Assembly: GCF_000512585.2 (NCBI RefSeq) | Contig: NC_089244.1 | Location: 930,001-994,000, forward strand | Origin: Kwoniella bestiolae CBS 10118 | Taxonomy: Eukaryota; Basidiomycota; Tremellomycetes; Tremellales; Cryptococcaceae | Length of the DNA: 64,000 nt | Direction of reading: 5' to 3' | Shown: one piece after another, positions 1 through 10,459 of the stretch | Layout: each line of letters opens with the position of its first letter | Position numbering within the stretch: position 1 is the first letter of the stretch | The notes under the pieces: model-generated | The model's input: only the letters and a program-made list of their open reading frames with translations | Databases searched by the model: none | Told to the model about the DNA's origin: nothing | Program-made: the position numbers and the translations under genes

Positions 1-125
1 TCTTGCTATTTGGGGATAGTAGGGGGATGAGTTTGGGAGGGAAAAGGGGTGATAGGCGGGGTTTGATTAGGTATATTACGCCTTCTGGCCAGTTGGGTGG
101 TGGTGGGGTATCATGCCCTTTTTGA
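1..125 (+). CDS. possible C-terminal end of a protein cut by the window edge
   Basis: One forward frame is open from the first bases to a TGA at 123-125. It encodes about 40 residues rich in Gly, Arg and Ser, with a short ITPSGQLGGGG stretch near the end. This could be the last exon of a gene that starts outside the window. No domain is recognisable and the stretch is short, so it could also be a chance open frame in the 3' region of a neighbour. Confidence 0.25.
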   Translation, partial: LLFGDSRGMSLGGKRGDRRGLIRYITPSGQLGGGGVSCPF

Positions 126-465
126 GGGGGCATTGAGTGTTGACGAAGGTGAGATAGAATGATATTGACAAGACGGCTGTTGATTCACTAATGATTTCAA
201 CTTTTCGACGCAAAGCATTGACTTGACGCCGGGAAGTTGGGGGAGTTTCCGTCGGAAAATCAGTACAGCAAGGCTCAAGCTCGGAGAATTACGGGTGGTA
301 TCTTACGGGTAATCAGATCAGTGATCAGTGTTCACCAGATTGCCAAGACAAAGCTTGAGGTCGCACGCCGACGGTGAATGGATCAACGAGTACTTGAGTA
401 ACATCATCATACTATGACAGAATATATACTGTATATCATCGAGTCATATCGACCTGACAAAAGAC
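126..465. other. intergenic region upstream of the hydrolase gene
   Basis: No convincing coding frame is seen in these 340 bases. They separate the possible gene end at 125 from the hydrolase start codon at 466 and probably hold its promoter. An AT-rich stretch (aatatatactgtatat) lies at 421-436, about 35 bp before the start codon. Confidence 0.4.
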
Positions 466-3400
466 ATGAGCTCAAAGCAAGATGAGATATCAGTGGGCAA
501 AGTGTGGGAGGTGAGTGTATGACACCTGCACATTGCATGATACAGCAGCTGATGTTGATACGCTAGGCTGTGGGGCCATTCTCGAGGTGTGTTGTCTTTT
601 GTTATCATCAATTGTACCTGCGACAAGAGCTGAATGTGACACGACCGTTCCACAGCGGAATGCGTGAGCACCCTCTCACCGGATCACCCCTCTCAGCATT
701 TCTCGATCCATCTATCCATCCAGATGTAGATTTCGCTTTACGGCCATATAAAGATGATGAAACCTGGCCTAGCGAGATAGGTAATGCCGGAAGAGTAGGA
801 TGGAAGAAGTTCAAAGAGGGTGATGATGGATGGATAGAGATATCTTACCCAGAGATCAAGTGAGCTGCCAATATTTCGCCCTGAGAATGCTTGATCCTTG
901 GAGATATAGAGCTGATCGTAACATAGCTGGGACCAACTTCGCTCAGACCACGGCTGGGCATCGCTTCAATATCACTCCATTCTGCGTACAACCTTGACAG
1001 TTCCACAGATATCTGACCACCAAAGTACACCCTTCAAGATAGACGTGACTCAGGGAGTAGAGTACGCTTTCGTCCCTATCTCCCTTTCATCGGACTCTCA
1101 AGCCCCGATAGAATGGTATGCAGGCGATATCTACGCTTTTTCAGAGACGCCCACTGGCCAGCGAGACATCTCATCCAAAACATCCAACCTTGCCCGAACA
1201 ATTTCGCTATTTCCTGGAGAGTACATGATGATGGTTAGAGCGATATACGAGATAAGGATGTTTGGCGATCCCGGACAATCCACTCCACCTGTGATAAGGC
1301 TCAAAATAGTTGCTGAGGTGGACCAAGCAGATGAGGTGGAGGTGATAGAGGGTTTAGGGGAAGTCCCAGATGTGGTTGACGGATGGTTCATGGGAGACTG
1401 GATATCCGTTGCTGTAAGAGTACCGGACGGTGCGGAAGATGTGGAGGCGATAGGTGTTGAAAGCTCTTTGGAGAGCTTTGTCTCTTTGATCTTACTTTCG
1501 CCAGCTCAAGTTAAGGCAGGACAGACAAGACCGGTATCCATTAGAATGGTACAGTTCAGATCGTTATTGCGCTCTATCAAATCGTTGGACGTTACTTTGA
1601 AGGTCAGAATCAAAGGACAAATCAAAGAAGTGACTTGGCATCCTCGGTTCAACCATTCCCAGCAGAATGATACAGAAAGACTACCACCTTTCAAGATCAC
1701 TTTTCCATCTTCGATGGGCTCGGGAATCCCATCAGCCATATCACACGCTATAATCATTCCTCCACCACTATCACAGTCACAGTCGCATTCGCATTCGCAA
1801 ATCGATACGATGACAAGCGAAGACCTCTCGCCGGTACTGCTGATTCTGCATGGTGCGGGAGTTGATATCACCCAACCGATGATGAGCGACGCTGTCCCCT
1901 CTATGACTGGTTATTGGACGGTACTGCCTACTGGCCGAAATGAGTGGGGCGAAGATTGGCATGGGGGAAGTATGCAGGATGTCTGGTCTGCGAGAGAAGC
2001 TTTTGGAGGGATCATTCATAGGATTGGGAATCGGGTATCTGATAAGACTATGTGAGTGATGTCAGACGTGAGATACTTCCCCTTATATATGCTAATAAGG
2101 TATCACACATAGATTGATGGGTCACTCGAACGGTGGTCAGGGAGCTTGGCACCTTGCTGCTAGATATCCCGATCGCATTGTTGGGAGTGAGTTGTTTTAG
2201 CTTTTCTGACATTTAAAAACGAAGATACTGATGATGTGCGAAATGAAGTGGTGGCAGCCTCGGGCTGGCTGACGATCCAGGATTATGTCCCGTACACTGA
2301 GTTGTAAGCTATTCATTGATAAGCATAATAGCTGGTCATACTCAGGCTGAATACGAAATGTAGAACATCGAAACATTACGCCGATCCAGCGTTGCTTGGC
2401 ATCCTATCCTCATCCCTCTCGCCATACAACAATGACCTTTACCTATCCAACCTCGTCGACATCCCTATATTGGTTATCCACGGAGCCGAAGACGATAACG
2501 TCCCTCCTCGACACTCACGCTCATATCTCTCCATGTTATCTTCCTGGGCAGGCGAACAGGATGGGGGAGTAGTAAAGTACCTCGAAATGCCTAAGAAAAG
2601 ACATTGGTGGGATGATGTAATAAGATCTAACGATGTAGTCCAGTTCATCAAGAATCTACCGAGCAGGAAATCATGGGATGGGCAGCGGAAGAAAGGATTC
2701 ACATTGACCACCGCCAATCCGCAGGAGAGCGGTGGTCGAGCCGGAATAAGGATTGTAGAGCTAGATATCCCAGGGAGGATTGGAAGATTGGACGTTAATG
2801 CTAGACAGTGGAGGGGGGATGATCCGGCTAAACCACTAGACTTGAGGGGCATGAACGTAAAGAGGATTGAGCTTATCTCGGCACACACGGGTCAGAAGGA
2901 GGTCTTGACCAGATCTTCAAAGCATGGAGAATGGTACACTGAGGCAGACATGGCTATTGCCGGACCACTTACACCTCCCAGAGCAAATGGTCCGATGATT
3001 CGATTCCTTTCATCGGCTGGTCCGATCGTCGTTGTCTGTTCGGATATACCGACACATCAAAGTATAGCCAAGAGGATATCACATGATTTGTATCTCTACC
3101 ATAGGATTGATACGGAGATCATGTATGATCGAGAAGCTTTGGTCAGAGTGGCAAGAGGGGACGTGGGGGAAAGTAATTTGGTAGTACTAGGACGACCTGA
3201 GGAGAATTTGTTTGCGAATTGGATGATAAGGCAGGAGAAGATACCTAGTGTGTTGACTTTCCCTTGCCCGTTCTTGTCTGTATAAGTTGAGTTCGGCTGA
3301 CAGATGAGGTATAGTTAAATTTCCAACGAAAGGCGTCATGCTCGTAGAGGATAAAGTGATTTACGATCGAGGAGCAGGTATGTTTTCTTTGCATTGCACT

Positions 3401-3831
3401 GCGGATGTCAAGTAAACGACTGACGAGTCGTGTGGGATATGAAGGATTAATAACACTACATCCCCATCCCACATCTTCCAAGGCCCTCTCAATGCTTATA
3501 GCTGGCAATGATGTGTTGGGGATGGAGTTAGCAGCGAGGTTGTTCCCTATAAGGACGGGTGTGCCTGTAAGTGCTGTATTCTACTTTCCGTTTACAGTTC
3601 AAATTAAGTCAGTTTATGCAGGACTGACAAAGACGTTTAGATACCCGATTGGGCGATAGTAGGACCACAGGCTAGGTGGAAAGGTGCTGGTGGATTTTCA
3701 GGTGCAGGGTGAGTCGGGAGTTCCCTTAACGTCGAGAAATGGAATGATCGTGCTAACGGTGATGCTGAATGAGTAGGTTCTGGAACGATGATTGGAAATG
3801 GTCAGAAGGGATGTCTTGGATGGACCGATGA
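466..3831 (+). CDS. large alpha/beta-hydrolase-fold serine hydrolase (esterase or peptidase S9 type)
   Basis: Spliced model of 11 exons: 466-510, 567-586, 656-859, 927-2051, 2113-2186, 2258-2303, 2364-3247, 3315-3377, 3445-3566, 3641-3708, 3777-3831. Phases close and give 901 aa. The nucleophile elbow GHSNGGQG (Ser about residue 470) is followed by AARYPDR, as in prolyl-oligopeptidase and feruloyl-esterase-like hydrolases. The acid residue is probably in HGAEDDNVPP (about 544-553) and the histidine in KKRHWW about 45 residues later. The first 460 residues look like beta-rich repeats and may form a sandwich or lid. The C-terminal 300 residues resemble no domain I know. No signal peptide is evident. 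Substrate unknown. The fold is well supported; the exact start and the weak GTGTGT donors at 587 and 3248 are less certain. Confidence 0.75.
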
Positions 3832-4189
3832 AGCCTTTTATGAGATTGGACATTGGGAAGGGACGAGGATTTTCGAAGGTCACGAGATAGGATAGCCTGA
3901 GTAAGCTGCAGTAGGAGGGGAATTGATTACTTTATCAGCATGTATATATATATATATATATGTATATTTGAATCGGGAGGTCGAGTGAAGTCTGTTCAGC
4001 GTGCAGAGATTACACTTCGAAGCATAACGTGCATTGACCTCCACCTCGACGTCCGGATGCAAGCATCCGCGTAAATCACATGATCTTCGTCGCCTGTCCT
4101 TATTGTTGCACCCTGCGGTCCGAAGTAGGATAATTCGACATCTCTGTTGGTGATAACATGCTGAAGCAGAAGCGTCTCAGCTGTACACC
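3832..4189. other. intergenic region upstream of the Zn2Cys6 regulator
   Basis: No gene is seen. The region contains an (AT)n run near 3944-3962 and, at 4054-4069, a CGG-N10-CCG inverted repeat listed separately. It is the only candidate promoter space for the regulator at 4190. Confidence 0.5.
4054..4069. promoter_or_regulatory. CGG-N10-CCG inverted repeat, candidate Zn2Cys6 binding site (site 1)
   Basis: CGGATGCAAGCATCCG. The two 7-bp arms are perfect inverted repeats around a central AA. It ends 120 bp before the regulator start codon. Paired CGG triplets at fixed spacing are the classic target of dimeric Zn2Cys6 proteins. The same core recurs three times in the aldolase/transporter promoter. 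Confidence 0.6.
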
Positions 4190-6816
4190 ATGCAGACGGC
4201 AGCTCAACCGTCCTCACTTCGATCATCCATCAGCGTCGGTGATAGATCCGACCTGAACACTTCGATAGGCCCCGACCGGGCTGGCTTACGTGATATCAAA
4301 GGCGAGTGGTGTGTGTACCTTCAACCCTGTTCAACGCTGAAGGTTCTAGATCTCCAGGTAGTAGCAGGAGAGTACCCTACGAAAGTCGACAGCGAGTAGA
4401 GGTTAGTTGCGATCGTTGTAAGAAGAGGAAAATACGGTGCAAACGATTGAAAGGGCCCGAAAACACTTGCGAGGGCTGCGAGAAGAACGGTCTTATATGC
4501 GAGTCCACCCTTCCCAGAAAAGAGCGATCGTATATCAGGTCGGACGGCAATGACCCAGATATCTCTCTGCCCTTGGCGATCATTCGACATCTCGTACCAG
4601 AAAGAACGATCAACTCATATGATGATCTGGTTCAATTAGCTCGCGATCTTGGCCTGGACTTTCCTTTCCCGTCTACTGCAGCTCAGCGGGTCAGCCAGAC
4701 ATACACATCTCATAATGGGAGCTTTGGAAGTACTCGTATACCGAACATCCCATCTACTGTTGACAATACCGAAAATACTGGTCTTGGTGTGAAGATACCC
4801 GAGGGACGGTTGTTGCCAGCTCCTGCAGGCGGATACCACTATGTTGGTCCGGCGAGTTCCATCTACTTTGCCATGACAGCTCGTCACCTGGTCAGCCGAA
4901 CGAATCGAATATGGATGGCAGCGACCGAAGGCAACGTCTTCGAACGGATAATCAAGGCAGCCGAATTCACCAGTTTCGGGGTTTCAAAGGCTTTAGAAGC
5001 CAGAATCGAGGGGCATCCATCCACAAATGCTGCTAACGATGAAGGGGATACGCATCATCCGACCGATCCATCCCCGATCCATCTTAATGATCACGCATTG
5101 GACCCCTCCCGAAACTCGACTTCTCCCCTGAATTACCTTCGACACGGTCGTTGGAGAGCATTATTGCCAGACCGCGATATCGCAGATCGGCTGGTTCAAG
5201 CATTTTTCGATATTGTTCATCCCAACTACACTCTGTTTCATCGTGGGTCATTTTACACAAATTACGAAGCTCTGTGGTCATGGGACGGTGATAGATTGGG
5301 AAGCATAGATACAGGCTGGATCTGTGCCCTGATGATGGTTCTGGTGCTGGGAGCGTTAGCATTGGAGGGTACTACATTAAAGGCAGCTACGGAGATACAA
5401 CAGCGATACCTCACGATAGTTCTTCGAGATGGTTTCCCTCGCTTGAACATGACGGCAAGTCTCTTCAACGTACAGACATTGATGCTGCTCGCTCTGTACC
5501 AGCACAATGCGGGCGAAAGGAACGGCGCTTGGATGTTGATTGGTCAAGCCGCCAGAATGGCTATCGCTTTGGGAATGCATCGGGATGGAGATGTAGGAAA
5601 CTTTGATCCGATAGAAAGGAATACGCGTCGTATGGTGTGGTGGATCCTTTACACTTTCGAGCAAAATATGTCGTTCGTCTTGGGACGTCCGTCCGCAACA
5701 GATATCATCGACAGGACTGTTCGACTACCGGACGAGAGTTTCATGGACGGGCATGATCTCCCGTCAAGTTTCTTTGGGCCTTCAGGATCGTTAGCAGAGC
5801 TCTCGGTAGGGATCAAGCGATTCGTTGCTTCCATATCTGTCGATTATGATCGGATTGAACTATTGGCTAAGAATCACAAGCGAGCCCAGGAGCTGTATGG
5901 GCAATTAGATGAATGGTTTCACCGACTCCCTCAACATCTTCATCCGCAATCCTTCTTTCCTTCTCCGAAACATCGTCGAGCGGTTTTACTCCTGCATATC
6001 CATTACCGCTATATCCGATCGATACTTGGTCGGCCGTTCCTCCTGGGGATGGTCAGCCATGAGATCGACAACCAATCGACACCAGATCTTGTCTCTCTCC
6101 CAGTCGCGGTACGACAAATGGCAGAACTATCCATCGAGGCTGCCAGAACATCAGTCAATTATTTACATGAACTCGCAGAGGTCCACTTGTTGGAAGGGCA
6201 GGTCTGGTTAGATATGTTTTACGTCCACCACGCAACGTTCATCCTCGGTCTACCGCTGTTATCATGTCCTGTACAGGACAGTCGTCGTTTCCAATTGGAC
6301 AAAATCGCCGTGAGCGAGTTATTGGGAATATGCCAGAAGATGGTTATCGCTCCCACTTATCGAATATTGCTGAATATCGCAATGCAATTCTCCTACGTCA
6401 TTGATTGGGGGCCCAAAGATCTGGAATCTGTCCCACTTGTCGGCGCACCGGAAGACTCCCTCGATACCTCGACGGATGTTCAGGCAGATGGCCGTACACA
6501 GCCCCGGGAAGTGAATCCATCCCAGCAACTCGCTTGGGACCAGCTGTTCGGTCCATTACCTTCTCGACAGAGCTCGCCCCGAGACCTCTTTGCAGATCTG
6601 TACAACTTTGGTCTGGACCCCGATCCTGATACTCAGGTACCCTGGGATTTCTTCAACCTGAGTGGTTTGGCTGCTCACGATTCAACTGGCGAACACCCAC
6701 AAGGCGAGATGACCCTGATCGATCCTTCGAATACTTCGGGTTTAGTTGACGATCATCAGATTCCAGAGATACAGTCTCTAGCAGGTATAGCCGGTCTTTT
6801 GCCCGATCTCAGATAG
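4190..6816 (+). CDS. Zn2Cys6 binuclear-cluster transcription factor with fungal_trans domain
   Basis: Two exons, 4190-4310 and 4358-6816, give 859 aa. An acceptor at 4342 would also stay in frame and add five residues. The zinc cluster has the full C-x2-C-x6-C-x9-C-x2-C-x6-C spacing (about residues 58-88), with a basic KKRKIRCKR stretch. A fungal-specific regulatory domain (PF04082 type) runs through about residues 290-560, including HPNYTLFHRGSF, ALGMHRDG and RRMVWWILYTFE. The C-terminus is acidic and may activate transcription. It acts in the nucleus as a DNA-binding regulator. It converges on the aldolase gene, and a palindrome suited to such a protein lies 120 bp upstream, so self-regulation and control of its neighbours is a reasonable inference. 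The inducer is unknown. Confidence 0.88.
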
Positions 6817-7155
6817 GATCAATAAGATATCATTGTAACAGATGCACTGCGTTATGTTAAATTGAATTTCACGGTAGGCCCAGAAGGACCAATGTAAACG
6901 AAAGCGAAGTGATGAGTTAATTGGCTCAGCTTCCGGCAAGGTGCTGTGAGCTCACGAGTATTGCCAACGACCGCTTGCAAAGGGGTACTGTAAATGAGCT
7001 CAGACATGTACAACCATGAGCTAGGCAATAGCTTTCCAAAGAATTCAGCAGGCAAGTTCTGGTGGAACACGACTCATCCTTCGATACGGAAAATTACCAA
7101 ATGGCCAGCATGCATTACAATACAATAATAAGGAAAACATCTATCAGCGATATAC
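6817..7155. other. convergent intergenic region
   Basis: These 339 bases lie between the convergent 3' ends of the regulator and the aldolase. I see no supported gene; they probably hold both 3' UTRs and polyadenylation signals. Confidence 0.4.
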
Positions 7156-8221
7156 TTAGGCCACCCTGGCAAGTTGAGCAGACTTGATAGCGTCATGAAT
7201 TTCTACTTCCGCGCCATCTTCCAAAGGCAAGAGGGTACCCCTGATCTGAGCATGTTCCAAAATACCTCTAGCTACAAGAGCATGTTTGAGAGCGACGGTA
7301 CCTTCCATGTGGGAACCTCGGTGGTAGACGGCTTTGGTGACTGGAAGGAGTTGATCGTGGATCTGTCTGGCTCTCTTGTAATCACCAGCCTTACCAGCTT
7401 CGATGAGTTCCAAAAGTGGCTCAGGAGCGATATTACCGTAACCGACCAAGAAGCCGTCGATATCGAAGGAAGTGTGAAGGAGGTATTCGTCATGGCATGA
7501 AAGGATGTATGAATCGGGTCTTTGTTTTCGAATAACAGGGATTTCCGTATCCCATCGTCTCATATTTCTAACACCGTTCTTCATCGCGAACACACCAGGT
7601 TGAGCGAGGATGTCCAGTTGAGTCTGCAAGTCGTAGCTCGCCTTGGTGACATCGGGGTATTGGAACAAGATTAAGGGTAATCCGGACGCCTCATAGACCT
7701 CCTTGTACCTAGCTTGAGGTGCACCTTTCTGATAACCGAATCGAAGCCAACCGTGAGAGGGATAAAGGAGACCGGCAGCGGCACCAGCTTCCTTGGCCCT
7801 CTTGGCCTCTAATCCAGCAACCATATTTCCCTCTCTGGTTATACCTGCGATGATTGGGATTTTGTTGTCGACGGATTTGACAAATGCTTTGATGACGTCG
7901 ACTTGTTCCTCCTCGGTGAGGAAGGTACCTTCACCGGCGTGTCCGAGAACCACAAGGCCCTTGACACCTTCGATTGAGCCGAGCCACGATCCAAGTCGCT
8001 GGATGGCTTGGTAGTCTACTGAACCATCTTTGTTGAACGGGGTGACGGGGGCAGGGGTAAGACCGGACATGTCGAAGCCGACTCGGCCTGAGGGAGGGAA
8101 CACCATCAGCTTGGACGGACGGCGGACAACAAGCGGTGCTGAAGATCGGTAGCAGATGGGAGATGAGGGGACACTTACCTCGAGGGTTGGTGAAGTGGGA
8201 AGCTACGCCGTTAGGAGCCAT
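7156..8221 (-). CDS. DapA/N-acetylneuraminate-lyase superfamily aldolase or dehydratase
   Basis: Two exons, 8221-8179 and 8087-7156, encode 324 aa, the usual length of class I DapA-type TIM-barrel enzymes. The barrel is complete: strand 1 LTPAPVTPFNKDGSVD, a GHAGEG loop in place of the GTTGE or GSNGE loop of classic members, the catalytic Tyr in LILFQYPDV, and the Schiff-base Lys in VFAMKNG. Such enzymes cleave or dehydrate 2-keto acids. Fungi make lysine by the aminoadipate route, so a role in lysine synthesis is unlikely. Breakdown of a sugar acid or other 2-oxo acid (compare the fungal 2-keto-3-deoxy-L-galactonate aldolase) is more plausible, but the substrate cannot be read from the sequence. 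It is transcribed divergently from an ACS-family transporter. Confidence 0.85.
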
Positions 8222-8325
8222 TGTGATGATTTGATAGTTTGTGTTGTCTTGGAGGTGTGCGTGCTTGGAGTGGGAGACGTTGTTGAAGAATATGCTTTTG
8301 GATGGAGCAACGGGTTGGCCCTCTC

Positions 8326-8333
8326 TATATATA
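8326..8333 (-). promoter_or_regulatory. TATA box of the aldolase gene
   Basis: TATATATA lies about 105 bp upstream of the aldolase start codon at 8221. Position and sequence fit a core promoter element; this is inference from spacing. Confidence 0.45.
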
Positions 8334-8530
8334 GCTTAGTTTCCGTATCTAATCTGAGCTGCTTCATACTGGCAACAGCGGCTGTATGCTTCCGATACAT
8401 ATCAGTGCGATCCGGTTGGCAGTAATCTAATTCCTCTTGTTATCATGGAATCCATGCCTCATTGGCGCGTACGACTACCAGCGGTGAAGATATGCTGAGT
8501 GATGACGAATGGCCTAGAGTCAGATGACCA

Positions 8531-8546
8531 CGGAAGCGTGCATCCT
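8531..8546. promoter_or_regulatory. CGG-N10-CCT candidate Zn2Cys6 site (site 2)
   Basis: CGGAAGCGTGCATCCT. It matches the palindrome upstream of the regulator at the outer CGG and the GCATCC half, with one change in the last base of the right arm. Confidence 0.5.
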
Positions 8547-8590
8547 AACTCTCATTACCTCCTGACAGATCAACGCAATGATTTGCGGAA

Positions 8591-8606
8591 AGGATGCATG
8601 CAGCCG
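8591..8606. promoter_or_regulatory. CGG-N10-CCT candidate Zn2Cys6 site, inverted (site 3)
   Basis: AGGATGCATGCAGCCG on the plus strand, which reads CGGCTGCATGCATCCT on the minus strand. It has the same spacing and GCATCC half as the other sites. Confidence 0.5.
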
Positions 8607-8702
8607 TCTTTTTCTTTCCCGCTGTTGCGTGAATTCCAGTAGTGTCACTTCTACCGCTCCGGGGAAAACGATCCGGAGAACCGCAAACCCCATTTGCGGC
8701 AA

Positions 8703-8718
8703 CGGAAGCATGCATCCG
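8703..8718. promoter_or_regulatory. CGG-N10-CCG candidate Zn2Cys6 site (site 4)
   Basis: CGGAAGCATGCATCCG, with a full CGG and CCG pair, 215 bp before the transporter start codon. It is the closest relative of site 1. Confidence 0.58.
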
Positions 8719-8831
8719 ACGATCTAGGGTAAACAACCTCGATGTCATATTCTGGTCAAGCTGCTCGTAAGCTGTTATTTTTGGATGGCTCCTCGCCTTG
8801 TGTTGTTGCCCCTTGGGGTAGGCGGTCAGGA

Positions 8832-8838
8832 TATATAA
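8832..8838 (+). promoter_or_regulatory. TATA box of the transporter gene
   Basis: TATATAA lies about 95 bp before the transporter ATG at 8933, in the right orientation and at a usual distance. Confidence 0.5.
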
Positions 8839-8932
8839 GGAGTGACATACAGGTTCAGGTTGTAAGAGTCCCCGCATTGTCTTCCCACAAGACTCGAGTT
8901 CCCATCTCCCAACACCTCTCTACCTACTCGAG

Positions 8933-10459
8933 ATGTCCTCCAAGGAAACCCACCAAGACACGATGGCGCCCATGGACTCTGATGTCCATAGTCAACATCT
9001 CAGTCGACCGAGCTCCATCAACAAGGTCGAGATTGAGTACTGCGAGAACACCCTCGAGGTTCCCGGCGCCGTCAACGTCGATGGCCCCGACAAGGTGGAC
9101 CAATTTGGTACTCAAGTAGGCTACTCTCCCGTGGAGAAGGCCCTCGTTCGAAAACTCGATTGGCACATTATGCCGATCCTCTTCGCCATGTACTACATGA
9201 ACAAGACCGATCAAAATGCCATTGCCAATGCCCGACTCAACAACCTTGAGAAGGAGCTTCATCTCAGAGGCAACCAATTCAACATATGCGTTTCCGTCCT
9301 CTATGCGGGGTACACCTTTATCCAAATTCCCTCGAACATGCTCATGTCCTCCAAGAAGGTCCGACCATCCCTCTGGATGGCATGTTGGATGATGGCTTGG
9401 GCAGGTGTTTCCGCCGCTACAGCAGGTGTCCATAACTTTGCTGGACTGTTCGCCGTTCGATTCCTCCTTGGATTCGCGGAGGCACCCTTCTACCCTGGAG
9501 CCATCTACCTCTTATCCCTCTTTTACACTCGTCGGGAGATCGCCACTCGGATCAGTATCCTTTACTCCGCCAACATCTTTGCGACCGCCTTCGCGGGCCT
9601 GATCTCAGCAGCTACCTTCAGTACTTTGTCGGGCAAACATGGATTATCGGGTTGGCGGTACCTCTTCATCATCTTGGGAGCCGTCACTTTCGGAGTCGCC
9701 GTCGTCGCTTTGTTCCTCCTACCCGATCATCCCTTGACTACCCGATGGTTGACTCCCAGTGAGAGACAGCTCGCTCAAGATAGGATGGATCGAGATACGG
9801 TCGGTCTGGTGGAAAGTAAAGGTTCCATCGCAGGGTTCAAGCAAGCCATCAAAGATCCGAGATTATGGCTCTTCGTTTCCTTGCAGACTATGCACCTGGC
9901 TGCATGCGGGTTCAACTCCTTCTTCCCTACTGTGGTCAAGACTTTGGGATTCTCCACGACAATCACCTTGGTCCTTACTTGTCCTCCTTACCTCGTCTCG
10001 GGTGGATTCGCCGTAGCCCTTGGATGGTCATCCGGTCGATTCAACGAGAGGACATGGCACATCACAGCCGGTATGGTCGTCGCTCTCGTAGGATTCATCA
10101 TCGCCGCCACCACCCTCAATACCGCTGCGAGGTACATCTCATGCTTCCTTTTCGCCACTGGTGCCTACTCCGCCAACTCTATCATCATTGGTTGGGTCTC
10201 CGCGACCTGCGGTCAAACCCCCGAGAAGAAGGCAGCCGCACTATCAATCATGAATTGTATCTCAATGGCTTCTTTCATCTACACACCTTACTTGTACCCT
10301 GCCTCTGATGGACCCCGATACCGAATGGCCATGTCGGCAAACGCTGCTTTCGTTACTGGGGTGGTAGTGTGCTCGTGGGCGATGAGAACCTGGTTACAAG
10401 CTATGAATAGGGAATTGAGGAAGAGTGGTTCGGAGGGCAGGTTGTTGTACGCTTATTAG
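8933..10459 (+). CDS. MFS transporter, anion:cation symporter (ACS/allantoate permease) family
   Basis: A single exon of 508 codons, intronless unlike almost all its neighbours. The first membrane segment carries the ACS-type signature LDWHIMPILFAMYYMNKTDQ, followed by NARLNNLEKELHL, and FLLGFAEAPFYPGAIYLLS matches the conserved segment near TM4. Twelve membrane helices are expected, with a central loop after LFLLPDHPLTTRWLTPSER. The family imports small carboxylates, vitamins or amides such as allantoate, nicotinate, biotin or tartrate at the plasma membrane. Next to a 2-keto-acid aldolase and sharing its promoter, it probably brings in the compound that the aldolase pathway consumes. The substrate is not predictable from sequence. 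Confidence 0.92.
   Translation: MSSKETHQDTMAPMDSDVHSQHLSRPSSINKVEIEYCENTLEVPGAVNVDGPDKVDQFGTQVGYSPVEKALVRKLDWHIMPILFAMYYMNKTDQNAIANARLNNLEKELHLRGNQFNICVSVLYAGYTFIQIPSNMLMSSKKVRPSLWMACWMMAWAGVSAATAGVHNFAGLFAVRFLLGFAEAPFYPGAIYLLSLFYTRREIATRISILYSANIFATAFAGLISAATFSTLSGKHGLSGWRYLFIILGAVTFGVAVVALFLLPDHPLTTRWLTPSERQLAQDRMDRDTVGLVESKGSIAGFKQAIKDPRLWLFVSLQTMHLAACGFNSFFPTVVKTLGFSTTITLVLTCPPYLVSGGFAVALGWSSGRFNERTWHITAGMVVALVGFIIAATTLNTAARYISCFLFATGAYSANSIIIGWVSATCGQTPEKKAAALSIMNCISMASFIYTPYLYPASDGPRYRMAMSANAAFVTGVVVCSWAMRTWLQAMNRELRKSGSEGRLLYAY

Larger units (their letters stand above)
8222..8932. promoter_or_regulatory. shared divergent promoter of the aldolase and the transporter
   Basis: These 711 bp separate two divergent start codons. 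TATA-like boxes face each gene: TATATATA at 8326-8333, about 105 bp from the aldolase ATG, and TATATAA at 8832-8838, about 95 bp from the transporter ATG. Three 16-bp CGG-N10-CCK sites lie between them at 8531, 8591 and 8703 (listed separately). Open frames crossing this region look like chance frames. Confidence 0.65.

Noticed and set aside
7156..8221. Aldolase read as dihydrodipicolinate synthase of lysine biosynthesis
   Set aside because: Fungi use the aminoadipate pathway, the binding loop differs, and the neighbours are a regulator and an importer.
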